Origin: Pyrocephalus nanus
Taxonomy: Eukaryota; Chordata; Aves; Passeriformes; Tyrannidae
Direction: 5' to 3'
Assembly: GCA_038380795.1 (NCBI GenBank)
Contig: CM076267.1
Coordinates: 12,631,501-12,695,500 of the forward strand
DNA length: 64,000 nt
The notes under the pieces were generated by a model that saw only the letters and a list, made by a program, of their open reading frames with translations, was not told where the DNA came from and ran no database searches. The first letter of the stretch is position 1, and every line of letters begins with the position of its first letter. Positions 1 to 13,460 of this stretch are shown in pieces. The position numbers were made by a program, and so were the translations under genes.

Positions 1-2065
1 CTCCTCTTAGCAGGAATAGCTGCTATCGCAACAGTTCTTCATTTCTAAAAGCAATTAATTATCTCTGGCTGTTGCATTCAGCTCTTCTGGCAAAATCCAG
101 TCTTTTCTGCTTCGTTATACACAGTACATCATTAAGGTCCAGTTCAAACAGATTGTTATCTCTACTCTGCTGCTTTTCAGTCACAGATAATTAAAAAAAG
201 GAAGCAAACCAAGCTCGAAATCCCCTGTACCTGGTAGACTGTGCAGTATCAAATACTCAATCAGGTGCTGTCAGGACTGGAAGTAACAATTTGCTGGACA
301 AAAGCAAGCCATCAGCCATTGCTGCGGCAGAAAAGATTAACTCTTATTTCCCCATTTCAAGATGCAATGGCCTTATTTGCTAACATCAGTAAGAGAAAAA
401 AGTTTATCATACAGATAGCTTCACCAGTTAAAACTAACCCACTCTCTGAGATCCTAGGGACATGCAAATACATCAGAGGCCACGTGGCAGTAACTGAGTT
501 AGGTACCTAAAACATACAGGTACAAAAAGATAAATGCAATGGAGTCATTCACTATCAATGCTCAACATCCTGGACTGCACAGGCTTAACAAAACTAACAT
601 GATTTTTATAATGTTATAAATGCTGTTTTCACATTTCTGTTGGTATGCATGGTTCTGAATGCCATCCCTCCACAACTGTAGTGGTCTCTTCCTCCTCAGT
701 GTTAAATGTCTCTGCTCTGCAAGAGGTTTAAGACCACTTTTCACTACTGGGAACTGCAGCCCAGCAACAGCTAATGCCACTAGCCATGAAGTTTGCTTCA
801 GACCTTGATCACCAGTGATTTTCTCTGAAGAGAATGTTCTCTACAATTGCAAGCTAAATATGAAATCTGACTGCCTCTCTGAAAAGAAGCCATCAGGGTT
901 ATAAATGTGTTTTGGGGCAGTGTACTGTGTCCAAAGCTTCTCTCAAAGATTCAAGTTTGTAGAGTTTAATGCCATTGTACAAAGCTGTAACACTTCTGAG
1001 ATCACCTTCAAATTGTTCTGGACATGGACCTTCACATAAGTCAAGGAATATAAGCCACTACCTCCATTTTCTATGCTGACCTTGAACAATTCAGATATTT
1101 GGCTCGGCAGAAACTGTCTGCACTTCTCCTGTGCAATCCTAATCATGAAATAATTCTGAACTGTCTTTAAAAAAACAGAAAAAAATAGGTCATAGATCTA
1201 GCAAATAAGATTGGCATATGCAGTATGAAAACTCAGATCTCATTCTACCTGGGGATGTTGGGCTAAGTGAATACGGGCTTAAGTTACAAGAATGAAGGAC
1301 AGTGAAAAAAACACTCCTTGTCTAAGGCTCACTTAACTTGCAGCTATCCTTGTGTGCAGGATTAGGTACTTGGCCCTAAGAAGACTCTACATAAAACTTC
1401 AGAGACCCCAAGTGAAAGAACTGTGGTTGTTTCTGACAAACAAACAATGCTCTGTTCTTCTGTTGTCAAAACCCTTCACATTTTTACCAACCCACAATAA
1501 AGCACAAACAAATGCGGGCTTGGAAGTACCCTCTACTCAAACTGTCTGGTACATACAAACACGCCTATATTCTCCCAAAATTTCTAGTTGTAGGTCTGAG
1601 TCACAACTAATTTGAACAAATAAAAGGTATACCCCTCCTGCAAGCAGACATTAACGAGATGACTTTGGCTGAAGAGAACACTGATGGCATTGGCAAAGGA
1701 AAACTTTGTCCACTCTGTAGAACAGAAGGCCAAGTACACACTCCAGTTCTGCCCCTTCCTCTCTGCATCAGCAGCACCAAGAGTTTCTAGATGACACAAC
1801 AGGCTCTGGGGTCCTGCTGGACCAGCCTGCCCAGTGACAACTGGAGGTGTGACAGGAACATGTGAAAGACAAGAAAGGAAGAGACAACAGCGTTGTAATA
1901 TGTTAGTGCTGAAGGTGGAATTAAACCCAGGGACACTGAAACTAACACACCACAGAGCTTCTGCACAAAACTTAACTCACAATAGGCAGCTTTCTTGTAG
2001 GATTTCTATCAATATTAAGATTTAACTTTTAGACTGTTGGTTAAGAAAAGAGCATTGCTACTCAC
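1..2065 (-). other. EPB41L5: EPB41L5 intron (partial), after coding exon 2
   Basis: This is the part of the intron downstream of the exon at 2066-2170 that lies in the window. I looked on the minus strand for the next expected FERM exon, which should begin with His-Trp-Leu-Asp-Gly, and did not find it, so it lies past the left edge. Short open frames such as 943-1146 and 1584-1799 lack splice context and resemble no family I know. No clear repeat was recognised. Confidence 0.8.
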
Positions 2066-2170
2066 CGCCACTTGTGCAGAATCCATGAACCTTAATCCAA
2101 AGTAGTCGCTTTCTATAAGGTCCAGATGATACATGATCTGCTCAAACAGCAGCTGGCCTTTGGCTTTTTT
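2066..2170 (-). CDS. EPB41L5: EPB41L5 coding exon 2 (FERM F1 lobe)
   Basis: This 105-bp exon encodes 35 codons from [18 protein letters not shown] to SAQVA, in phase 0 at both ends. The acceptor reads atattttcag and the donor gtgag on the minus strand. The segment [12 protein letters not shown] is a hallmark of the FERM F1 lobe in 4.1-family proteins and is shared in similar form with PTPN4. The human protein, from memory, has ELFDQ where this one has LLFEQ. Confidence 0.96.
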
Positions 2171-5100
2171 CTGAAAATATAAAAGGTTTAGTACTCATCA
2201 GGCAGATTTATTGCAGCATCTACCTTCTTCTAGGTATACTTTCTATCCTCATTCCAGTAGTTGGAGAATCACAAAATTTAGCATCTGGAAATATAACATA
2301 GACCTTTTTTCCCCTCATATTTTTTGATGGCTGTTTTTCTTGAAGGCAAATGTACACACCACAGGAAGCACAACTGAATGGTAAAATGTCATTTTATCAT
2401 TTCCCCTCTTAGGATCTCCTTACTCACTGAAATTCAACAGAACTGGAAACACTGATAGTACAATTGCAATAACTAATGCACCGCAAAATTTTCAGAGCCA
2501 AGTACAGCAAATTGCTTGTGAACTTCCTACTGTTTAATATCTAGGCAATTCACCAGTTTTGAAGCAGGTAGCAAAGCCTATAGGATATAGGATATAGCAT
2601 TCCATTTGCAAGTGCTTTCAGCAGCTACCAGGAAATAGTGTGGGGCAAGCAACTTGAACAAATAGTACTTAGATAACACATTTACAAAAGTAAGTTCATA
2701 AAACTCACTTCTAGGTGCAAAAAGCCACCACATTACATAATTTATGAAAAAACTTAGCCCTGGCCCCAAGGAAACATAATTTTTACAGTGATGATCTAAA
2801 AAATTAAAAAGTTCTTTTTAAAGAGAAGGCATATAAGTAGCACTGTGCAGTTTCTACACAACCTATACTTTTTCAGGCTATGAACTCCTTTATAGCAATA
2901 AACAGAAAGAATAGTTTAACAGTTATACCTAAGATGCCTAAATGTAATAAAATCCATTAATAAATTACTAAGTTGGAGTATAAGTCATGGTGTTGAAAAG
3001 AAATATTTTTAAATGCAAAGAAATGCAGAAAGGATTTGTGCTTACTCTGCAAGAAGCTTAAGGATTCCTTTATTTCAGTAATACTATCATCTTCCAACTT
3101 TTTTATCTTAATATTTATACATTCACAACTTGAGAAATGGGCTTACTTTTTAAGCATATTTTTAGCAAGCTACTAATTAGCAGATTTAGTCCACCTCTCA
3201 AAATTCTGGGTCAGTCATATTCATATTCTCAGAAATAATCAGGTTTAATCAGCAAATAATAATATCTAAGTTAGTAAAGCTGCATATGTAATTTTTGCCA
3301 CCTTCCTCTACTCTGATCTTCAAACACTTTACATTTAACTTTGCAATCCTAATCATTGGTTTACTTAATGCATTACTTAAATCCAACATGATATATCACA
3401 GCTCAAAGCAAAATATAAAAACAAGTCTGTAAACTGAGCCTGCCTAAGCAAGTTCTCACACAGTTATTTCCAAGTACTGGGGAGAACGGTGGAAATGGAA
3501 GGGAAGAAGGACACCTCACGTACACACAGAACCCAGAAACGTTGTGTAATGGAAATACTGAGATGTTGACCTCATCAAATTTGTTCAGGACAAGTTTTTT
3601 GTGTTGATCTAAGGAAAAAAGTAATAAATCTGCTACTGCCTGAAAAGTAAACACCAGCAAGAATCTCCCAACAGAACCCTTAAGGCTATACATCTATGTA
3701 TGTAAATTCACAGTTTTCTTCCACTACTTGAGTTTGTTGCCTGTCTTTAAAGAACAAGACATTGAACTGTTGATATTTGTCCTCAGCACAGGGTATCTTC
3801 TGCTTAAACAATAATATATACTAATAAAAATTAACTAAATTTAACACTTGTCACAGTAACACTAGAAAAACAATATTTTGCATTAAGCTCTCTGCAGCTT
3901 GTGTAAAACTAGTAGAAAATCTGTTCTTATTGAGCAGAATGTTTTAGATCTTTCCCAATTCCTCAGTAGGTCATTTTTTAAAACTGTAATTAACCAGTTA
4001 TCTCAGCCAAATTCCCTGTTGGTGACAGGAGCACTTTGACTCAAGCCTGGAATACTCCACATACTATCTCAGACTACCAACAACTAAACCCGAATTTCTC
4101 TAGCACCAAGTTAGTTTCACAGTGTGTTCACCATTTCGGTCATCTCAGCAGAGGATTCCAAGATTAAGTGGACCGAGAATAATGCGGGAGAAAGTCCCTG
4201 AAGAAGCAGTGCGGCGGCTGTGGAAAGATTTCCAGGGCTACTCGTTGTTTTCTGACTCAAATCACCAGGGCTATCAGCATGGAATTCATTATGTACTACT
4301 CTGCATGTGAATTAAATCATCACCAGCTGTATTTGGTGCAAGTCAGCAAAAGCGTCACACATGCTTTACCTACTGCAGTATTCTTCCTTATATTTAAATA
4401 AACGGTAGGAAAAAATATTATTACATTGTAACCAATTTTTAGGAATCAAAATTAGTTTCTTTGTATTCAACGAAACTGCGACATAAAGTGTTTTTAAAAA
4501 GCTACGCTACAAAAAGATATACTTTTATTACATTTTCTTGTGAAAAATTGCCCTGACTCTCTAACGGCAACATTCAATTTAAGTGACATTGTTATCCTGC
4601 CGCTAACCCCACGCGCTTTTTCCCCCCCATCCTTTATTTTCCTTGCAGCAAAGCTCAGGTTACTCTCAAAGGACAAATATTTTCAAACTGCTTAATGGTT
4701 ACCGATGAACTATTAACGACTCCACTCACAAACAGTCCAGTCAGTGGCTGGTCCTCCCTTCTGGGCACAAATTAAACTCCTCATGGGTTTACAATTCAGT
4801 AAAACCTGACTACTTGATTTACACACTTTGCTGTTCTCTGTAGGAAGCAACAGTGAACATCTCGCAGAAGGAGAATCAACAACAGGAAAACTTCGATACA
4901 ATATATCATATATATAAGGCAGGGCATCTAATAGTTTTGCCACACTGTAGGATAAGATAAAAGCATCTTCTGATCACTTTGGTATGAGTCACATGGCCCC
5001 CGCCCCCCTCCCCCTCTTCCCCGAATGAAAGGGATGCTCCCAACTATGTCCTAATGACACCTCCTGCTGTTCTTAATAACTGCAATTGCTGGCTGAGTAG

Positions 5101-8100
5101 GTGTTACAGAGGCTGGGCTTAACCCCGGTAACTCAGCAGAGAGGTGGGGTGTTCACTTCGGCGTGCTGGTTTGTCCCTTCATTCCCGGAATAAGGTGATT
5201 TGGAGACATCCACCTCGACCCGGGCACCTCGGTCACTGCCCCAAGCTTGAATAGCAGCATTTATGCCCTTTTCTCACAACCTGCCTGAGTGATGTAAAAG
5301 CCATTTTCAGCACTACAGCAGCCAGTACAGACCGGCACTGATGAAGGAACACGGGCTTACAGCAGCTGGGGATGACAGGTTGTGCTGGGTGGGCACCAGC
5401 TGAACGGCTCACTTCTGAAGGTTTTTATTAGGTTTTTAATCACAGGGAAGTCTTTTTTTTCCAAAACTTGAAACAAACAAAACAACAACAAAACAACCAA
5501 AACGCCCACCTAACTAATTTGCTAACTAAAATGCTTATCAGAAAAGGATTTTCTCCTACTTATTTATTTGTGAAGAAATGGAGGTCCCTAAATAAGACGA
5601 ACTTTAAAAAAGAGAGATCAATAGGCATTATCTTCATGGGGACTTAGTATCCTTTATGTCTTTATAGCATTCCTTTCATTCAGAAGACTTCTTCAAATGA
5701 TCGTATTAGTATTTCTTATTAACAATAAGAAATATTCTAAGTAGCCATTGCATCCAGAAGCTGTTGAACAGGAAAAACCTCCCTTCCTAGTTTTTGTCAA
5801 CTTATCAGGAGGGTTACCATTCATATGCATACTGGTTTCCTTAGAAATACACTGTTTACACACACCCAGAGCAGAGAGGGATCCCCATTCAGAATTTACA
5901 GCTACCCAGTTGCCAGGATGTCACCTACGCATGTTTGCAGACCAGAGCAGTGCGGAAGCAGCAGATGAGCCTGTCCACCTTTTTAATGAAGTAAATCTCC
6001 TTCTCCCAAACGACATGTTTCGAAAAAAAAAACAAGCCATGAGAAAGCTCCAGCAGTGATCTTTTAAGGAAAAGAATTCATCTCAACATCATGCAAACGG
6101 TGTCTATGGTTAACACCATTAAGGTTTGCTGGAGAACTGGAGGGTTAAAACCCCTTATCTTTACAAAGGCAGTGTTAGAAGTACACATTATTTGTATCAC
6201 CCTGATCTTCTTAGGGCTTTAAGCACTGACCTACAAATGGAGCTGCTCCTCTCCTCAAACTCCGAGCACCAGTCTTACAAATAACTTTTCCAAACTCCCC
6301 AGTCAATTTTCTCATTCATCTAAAGATGCCACTAGCAGCAAAACACCTGTTCTGCTTCTCTCTTTGGTTTATCCCCCGTCATTGACAATATGTGCCACAT
6401 ACTGTGGTGAATATAAAGCCTTGCAGCCTCACAGCTGCAGAGAATTTCTACCTCTAGAGACTCAACTTATCAATTCTTCTGTTTACTCGATGTCTCACAA
6501 ATACGGGAAGATAACCTTTTGAGATTAAACACTTTATTCTGTTATTCTCTGGAGAAAGAAAAAGGCATTTCCCAAAAATCTTTATGAAGAATTGATTTCA
6601 ATACCCATTATACTGTACATTTAGTAGAGTGCTATGTAGAAGGATTTTAATGCACTGTGCTCAGGCTTATTGAACCTATTGCATAAAAAGACAAAGACTC
6701 AAAACATTCATACTTGTCAGTTTGTTTTGTGGAATTCTCTGTTTCATCTCCGTAAAGTTTGTATCTTCTAGGTGATTTACCCCATTTTTGAATTCACTTT
6801 GATATGGAATATATCCAAACTGCTTGTCCAGCATTAAGGTTTAAAGGCCTCCCCACAGTATATTCTCAAACATTTCAGCCTTATTTGGTGTTCCACCTGC
6901 AGCTTTCTCAGGAGCACTCTGATTAAGAGCACCCCAGAGCCTCAAGTCCTTTAGCTCTTTTGCAGGGGCAGTTCTTCAGCAGAGGAGGGCTTCAAACAAA
7001 ATTCACTGTTATACTGTGAGTTAAGAATGCTGAACCTTCAAGGCAGCTACACTGGCCTGCAGCACCATCCCCGGAAACACCCTGGCAGCACACAGCAGGC
7101 CGAACGATTCACTCTGGCAGCAAACACAGCTCGCTTCCAGCTGCTCCCTTCATTCCTTTACAACAGTGCCAGGGCACAGAGCATTGCAGCAAGACTGAAA
7201 TGCTCACCTGCCACTAACCCCAAATGCCAGGACACCCTGCAGGACCCGGAGCAGGCAGCCTGTGGCTCTGCAGCTGCTCACATGTGCCGGGACGACTCAG
7301 CGTGTCCTGTCTATGTCTTACACTCAGTCTCACCGTGCATTTAAATCTGGCAGCCCAGGAAGCAAAGGATCACCCTGCACTACAGCTGGAGCCCCTCACA
7401 CCACACAAATGGCACCTCTGCCTCAGAATACTCGGCTCAAGACTGATTTGTCCAGGTTCAGTCCCCTAAAGGCCTTTCAGTAGTTTAAGCAAACCCTCAA
7501 AAGCATAAAAATAGTTTTAGACAAAAGACCACATGGGAAAAAAGTTTTAATCCACAGCTTTATAGGCTTAACACAAACACACAGGGGCATGTTCAAATGT
7601 TTGTGTCCTTACTACTTTTGTCTGCTGAACTTTTTTTTGAAAGTTTAAAAGCCAGCCTTGAACACTCAGAGTACACATTTTATTTGATAACTGATTTTCC
7701 AACATTTTTAGCAGTATTAGATTTTCTTGTTAATCAGCATCTGTGCCACAAACAGCATTATGTATTTCATATTTACAGCTTCAAATATTCAGCACAGGGC
7801 CATACGTATTCTAAAAGCTTTTCAGAAAAACAGAGTGGATTACTGAGTAAAATCAAGTATCATAATACATCTCTGATCTCGTAGTCAGATCAACACGGAT
7901 CATCTCTCTCCAAACAAAAAGCCATTGGCACTCATTAGTGATTTTCGCAACCCAGATAGATTTCTTTTTCTAAAATAATGACTACAAATACAGTCCTTTT
8001 TTATCTTATTTTGCTCCAAAACCCTAAACAGCTTAGCTCATTTCCACTATTCCAGAGAACTCTTGGACTGGTTTGTACAAGACCTTGTTTTAATGATACT

Positions 8101-11100
8101 TCATTATAATAAGGACAAAACCATCTCATTTTGCCATCTCCATATCAAATTTCATGCATGCATAAGTAAGGAATATTCCAAGATGAAAAACTACTCAGGG
8201 AGCATCCATTCTCATAATTTGTGTCTTTCATCTTAGACCACTAAGAAGCTTTTACCTAAAACTTAGGTTGCACATGCAGAAACTGGAATACAATTAACAC
8301 TCTATTATCCATGAGAAGATTATGTAAATTGTGGGTTAAGCAGGGTCAGCTTCTTTTACCGAAACACCCCTGGCTTCCACAAAGTACAGTGCTGCTTCTA
8401 TAAGACCCTGTACTTACTATCTGTCACCATTGTAAGGCTGACCTTGTTTCTCCACAGAAAGCAATCCACTAATTTTATAAAAGGTCATATTGTAAGTGTA
8501 TGTATTTACTTATATTACCATTTCTCCCCTCTATCTTCATTATCTTTTCCCTCTCCAAATTAGTGTTATGAATAGCATAGAACTATCTCTAAAACAACTA
8601 CTCAGTTTTTAGATATTTCGATTTGAAAATCCTCTGGAACTCTCAAGTACTCAAAACAGAACTTTATTTGAAATTCTTAACAAACATTTTTGTTCCCAAG
8701 TATTTCACAAGCTGTTGGTGACCCCAGTGAAAAACAGCTTTCAAGGAAAAACACTGCTATGAGCTTCCCCCATAACCTGTCTTTTTCCACAAACCATGAC
8801 CACCAGAATAACCAGTATTCCAGAGGTCGAGCGGTTTCCTTGGGATACCAGATTGGTATGGCTGAGCTGATGGAGTCTTCAGGTGGCAAACCAGAGCTCT
8901 TCATGGCTTTTGAGTTTTGGGAATTCCAGAGGTTCAGTGGGGAAAGATGAGTTTAGTTTCACATGGGAACAGGATTAAAAGTAAGATAAGGGATGTCAGC
9001 AAACAAGTTTCCTCTCCCTACTCATATCACTCAGCAAACATTCCACCCATGGATCTTAAAAAGATTGGAAGAAAAAGCATAACCCAACTTCTATCCAAGG
9101 TGAACAAGGCATGTTAACAGTAAAGCAGAACGTATAATGAACAACATCAACAGCAGCAATTACAACCAACATCCGTTGTATACAAACTTTTTCTAGATTA
9201 ACAAAATAATAAGCTTCTTAGTGTTTCTCTAAGCAGATAAGTGTGTTGAAATCACTGAATGCATTTGGACCAACATAAAGCTTCAAAAGAGTGGTAACAG
9301 ATGAGCAAAATTACCAGGTCAAAACACAACTTTGCATCTGAGAGGAAGGTGTGGGAAAAAACCTGACACCTTTCGATCTGCCCCAAAAGAACACTGATAA
9401 CACGTGTGAAGTTCATGCCTCCCACTTTGAACATACCAAAGTGTCAGTAAATAGTATACATGACACTGATATTCTTCACTCATTGACATGGCTATGAAAT
9501 GAGTAGATTCTTGAAAAGAACACAGTTTATGCACTGTGTACAATTGCAGCTTTGATGAAGGGTTCAAGTCAGGCAGTTCTGAAGTTAAAAACAACAGAAG
9601 AAATAAAAAAGCAGACAGATTAAGTGGCTTGACAGACACTAGAGATAAGATCAGTGGACAAAAAGCAGAGTTACTACTCAAATCCTGGCTCTGTGTTTAA
9701 TAAATTAAATCTCAATTGCATCCTTTACAATGTGTTCCCTTTTGTCTCATTGTCAATATTCGTAAAACATCAGTCTTTGGTGCCTAACGACTCTGAAGTG
9801 TGTCTGGCTTAAATGTTCCTTTTGGTTGGGTTCTTCTTTCTCCTTTACTTTTTTTTTTTTTTTTTCCTTAATTTAAGCAGAAATTCAGCAATCTCAGATT
9901 CAATCACATGAATTGAATTCTCTTCTCAGTAGCAAATTCACTGCAAGGCTACAGCTCAAGAGCATTTTGAGCAAACTTAAGCCTGGTATCACCTCTAAAT
10001 GCTTCTTCACCACATTTGGGGAGGCACATGGGGAACCAGATTGGAGAATCACTCCAGCTGGAAACTAACATAACAAAATTATACCGATTATTTTCAGCCA
10101 CAGCATTTTCTTGACTTAGCTTACTGCCTGGCTGCCAAAAAACTGTTTCTTCTGCCAAGGGGTACGCGAAAACAAGGACAAACGCAATAACGAAAGCAAC
10201 ATCTTTTCTTCCTGTGGCAGCAACAACTTATGCCACTGTAAAGTATTTGCGTAGCCATGGATTTAAAAAGGTATGGCATTCATTCCTGCCAAGGCAACTC
10301 TTTCTCTGGCTGTGAACTAACCTGTTTGCTAAGTGACTCATTCTTAGGAAAAGCTTTGTTATTTATTTTTTTTTTTAATAAAACAGTTTCACAGCACTTA
10401 GGTAGACAATGGAAGTGAGCACAAGTGAACTGGCAGACCAGAGAGCACCTCTTTGAGATAAAGAGCTCGTTTTAAAGCAAATCTACTGCCAACTAAGTAA
10501 CAGAACCAGTCTTGGAAAAGGTCTTAGTTCAAAGAGGACAGAGATTCCCAAAGGAAGTTTTTGTGAAAGAAAAAATCATATATGCACATGAATTTTTAAT
10601 GTAAGCTTTAGATTTTAGAAAGCAATGCTGTTTTGCCAGGATTTTGTAACCCACACTTCATCCTCTGTCTCCTCTACCTTTTTTTGCTTTCCTCTTTAAG
10701 AGTCAACCCCAATATATGAACGATGCAAGTGGAGAGACAAGAAAAAACACTTTAGGAATCTGAAATTAAACATTTAATCTACTTTCATTTTATTTTAATC
10801 ACCAAAGAAACTGGTACTTATCAGCCACTGATGATGCACTGTAACTACAGCACCTAGCTACACTGATTTAACATATTTAGTACTATTACTCATAACTTTT
10901 ATGTCCACAGTCAAGGCTTTATACTGATGTATAAAAGAAAAAGCAAGAGTGAAAAAAGTTTCCTGTAGAAATAAATAGTTATTGTTGCACCCTGGTCTAA
11001 GTTTTATAGTCCAGGTGGCAGATCATAACACCTCTTCAGGTTCAATTTACGCTCCTCAAAGCCTTAGAAACGTTGTTAGAGCCGCCAGGAATTTGCCTAC

Positions 11101-12526
11101 AGAGCCAACTCCAGCTACAAAGATTACTGTTCTGATTATGTAAAGACACCAATTTAAACTTGAGTACTTTTTAAATGTTAACTCTCCCTATAAAGTGTTT
11201 GTGGGCATTCCTGGCCTCAAATCAAACATCCTAGGCACTAAGCAGCACTGGATATGTTCATTACATTGTTTCAGGGATGTACAAATTAATTTTACTGCCC
11301 TCTATAAACATCTATCTGTACAGTCATTTTGCAAATAAAGATCCCAAAGGGTTTCTCTGACTCTAGATTACTGGGGGTTCTGGACATCACAAGAGCAATT
11401 TTTGCTCACTACATCAACAATACTGCTCAGTTAAAACCTGACTTCCTCACACTACCCAAACACTCCAGAATTGCACTTAAAATAGGAAAGACACAAAAGC
11501 CATTTCAAGACTGCCTATTCCACATGTTCTTTCTAGTCAGCAGTTCCAACACCAGCACCAGTGTGATTGCAGCCAAAATCCTACGGAAACTGTCAGGTCT
11601 CACAGATCCAGAGTTTCCTAACTTCCTAATGCTCAGCTCAGGGAGCTCAAAACAAGTCGCTAACAACTACAACACACGGTAATGGAAAAACAGAGCACAT
11701 GGCTTCTGTTGTTACTGTTCGTCCTGTTGGCCAAAACCAGGTATATAATTAGGCAAGCAGAACAGGCACGTGCATATTAAGGAAGCTTTAGAAATGTAAA
11801 ATAGTGGCTAACACCTCACTCCCAATAAAACACTGTGCTATGAGACAATCCCTGCTTTATAATCTGCCCGGAGGATGGGAAGGAAGTAGATTTTTTCCTC
11901 TTCCCCTCCCCTCTCAAGTTAAGAGTTAAAAACTGCATCCATCTCTGACACAAAACCAAGACAAACAAAAGCCATGCAGAAATTACTGCTCATACTTCTG
12001 CTCATCCCTCCTCTTCAACAGAGTTACAGCAAAAGATTTGCTCTCCTCCTCAAGATACATAGCTCACCAAAAAGAAAATCCAACTCATCCCACACGTTAC
12101 CCTCTCTAAGTTAAGCCTTGGCACAACAACATTAACACACAAGAAAGCTTTCAAAGGCTCGATGGCATCTAACAAAACACTCTAGTTTCGGTGAATGACA
12201 AAGTTAACTATTCTTTCAGCACTTGGGGAACATGAAGTCTGCAACGGCAAATAGCTGTGCCTTTACCTACCCCGCAAACAGCAAACACCACTATCATACT
12301 GACACAAGCCAAGTGTATTTCACAAAAAAACTCGAATCACTTGTACCGGCAGGTCCACGCTGACATCCGTCCCGTCCAGCAGCGCTACTCGGCAGGTGAT
12401 GATGGATTTTGCATCACCAGCCGCAGGGATGTGGGTGGCGGCCCTTTGGGCCTCTCTCAGCCGCTCCTTCTCCGCATGTTTCCGCATGGACCGCCGGCCC
12501 AGCGTGCGGCGGAAAAAACTCAGCAT
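2066..12526 (-). CDS. EPB41L5: EPB41L5, band 4.1-like protein 5, N-terminal coding part (two exons)
   Basis: The gene encodes a FERM-domain scaffold at the plasma membrane. From established knowledge it binds Crumbs, p120-catenin and integrin regulators, and it is needed for epithelial polarity and for adhesion changes during epithelial-mesenchymal transition. The window holds codons 1-95, joined as 12526-12347 and 2170-2066. The predicted start, [20 protein letters not shown], followed by a basic Arg/Lys/Ala-rich stretch and the start of the FERM F1 (ubiquitin-like) lobe, matches the vertebrate protein as I remember it almost residue for residue. The junction falls in phase 0 between VDLP and KKAKGQ. 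The remainder of the roughly 730-residue protein is beyond the left edge. Its position just downstream of PTPN4 on the same strand agrees with known vertebrate gene order. No coding defect is visible. Confidence 0.96.
2171..12346 (-). other. EPB41L5: EPB41L5 intron between coding exons 1 and 2
   Basis: This 10,176-bp intron has donor gtacaag beside 12347 and acceptor ttttcag beside 2170. It is mostly AT-rich. GC-richer, CpG-bearing blocks sit near 4120-5260 and 6900-7460. Open frames at 7027-7344 and 8677-8950 run on both strands or several frames, lack splice context and match nothing I recognise, so I do not call them genes. A T17 run is at 9849-9865. No CR1 fragment was recognised in this intron. 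Confidence 0.9.
9849..9865. repeat. T17 homopolymer
   Basis: An uninterrupted run of 17 T, equal to A17 on the gene strand, inside the EPB41L5 intron. It may be the tail of an old retroposed sequence, but no recognisable body adjoins it. Confidence 0.8.
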
Positions 12527-12531
12527 CTTTG
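12347..12531 (-). CDS. EPB41L5: EPB41L5 first coding exon (start codon at 12526)
   Basis: The exon begins after the acceptor gtttcacag at 12532, with five untranslated bases (caaag) before the ATG at 12526-12524. It runs 60 codons to Asp-Leu-Pro and ends at the donor gtacaagtg. An in-frame ATG six codons upstream (12544) lies on the intron side of the acceptor, so the start at 12526 is preferred; it also matches the known protein start. The N-terminal 30 residues are strongly basic, followed by [20 protein letters not shown], which opens the FERM F1 lobe. Confidence 0.96.
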
Positions 12532-12701
12532 CTGTGAAACCCAAGAGAGAAAGAGAACACGTTAGCTTTTTACAGAAAAAAAAAAAAAAAAATAGCCTGC
12601 ACTAAAAGTTCTTAGAAAATACCAGACTTTGATAAAGAAGCGTCGGAGTCAAACAGATGTTCCACTCTGGTTTAAATACCCGCAGCCTTGGGCTACTTTT
12701 G

Positions 12702-12727
12702 AAAACAAACAAACAAACAAAAAACAA
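12702..12727. repeat. (CAAA)n-like simple repeat
   Basis: A short run of AAAC units with an A-rich end, located in EPB41L5 intron 1. Confidence 0.75.
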
Positions 12728-13255
12728 CCCAGCTCAAACCTTTGGCGGGGGTTGGGTGATTCCTTTGGGACGAACTAGAAGTACTTTTAGGAGAAAAACC
12801 AGCGATCGCGTAGATCTCCCACAATTAGGTGCGATCTTCTCCTAAAATAAACTCTCCCTCGCACTCCAGCGCGGCGAGGATGTTCCCTCAGAGCTGGAAA
12901 GCGACTGAGCGCTACATTCCACCGGCTACTTTCCTGGCTGACACACTCCACCCCTCATGGAAAACAAGCGATAAGCGACCCCTTCCCGCCCCGCAGCGGC
13001 GCGTGCAGTTTTTCCCACAGTTTTTCCCCCCTCGCTCTGCCAGGACCGCCAAGCGCCCCTCGGGCACGGCCGTTCCCGTCCCGCCGGGGCTGCGACGGGC
13101 ACCGGGACGGCCCCTTTGGGCCGGGCAAACAAACCCCCGGAGCCCGGCGGAGACAGCGCCGACCCCGCGGGCGGACCCAGCCGGGACGCGGCCGCCGCCC
13201 CGCTCGGGCGCCCCTGCCCTTCCATAAGGCCCGCTCGGCGGCCCCGCGGCCGGGC

Positions 13256-13267
13256 GGTCTCACCTGC
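13256..13267 (-). other. EPB41L5: Candidate splice donor B for EPB41L5 exon 1
   Basis: On the minus strand the sequence reads ggCAG then gtgagacc, a strong donor. It would end an untranslated first exon at 13264. It competes with the donor at 13469; both would join the acceptor at 12532. Confidence 0.5.
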
Positions 13268-13339
13268 CGGGCGGCCCCGCGGCGGGAGCGGCGCAGCCGG
13301 GGCGGCCGGAGCGTCCCCGCGGCGGCTCCTCCAGGCCCC

Positions 13340-13358
13340 GGGGGCGGGCGGGGGGCGG
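13340..13358 (+). promoter_or_regulatory. G-quadruplex-capable G-run cluster
   Basis: Runs of five, three and six G separated by single C on the plus strand (the C-rich strand is the EPB41L5 sense strand). The spacing could allow a G-quadruplex in the promoter island; this is inferred from sequence only. Confidence 0.45.
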
Positions 13359-13460
13359 TGAAGGAGCCCCGGGAGGGGCCGGGCCGCCGGACATGGCGGA
13401 GCGACGTGGGAGGCCCTTAAAGGGGCGGCGATGCGCCCGCCATTCCCTCCCGCTCCGCGC

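Noticed and set aside
943..1146. Minus-strand frame of 67 codons that could have been an EPB41L5 exon
   Set aside because: The expected next EPB41L5 sequence (HWLDGTKS) is absent and the translation does not look like a FERM domain.
1802..1960. Resemblance to CR1 (cccagtgacaactggaggtg)
   Set aside because: Only a short stretch is similar and the flanking order does not follow CR1.
8677..9117. Overlapping plus and minus open frames of 66-86 codons
   Set aside because: They lie in the EPB41L5 intron with no paired splice sites, and neither translation resembles a known family.
9319..9681. 120-codon minus-strand frame in the EPB41L5 intron
   Set aside because: Composition resembles random AT-rich sequence; no domain, no conserved motif and no splice context.
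11329..11682. 117-codon plus-strand frame in the EPB41L5 intron
   Set aside because: It starts at a TTG-like context with no upstream signal, has no recognisable domain, and is antisense to the gene.
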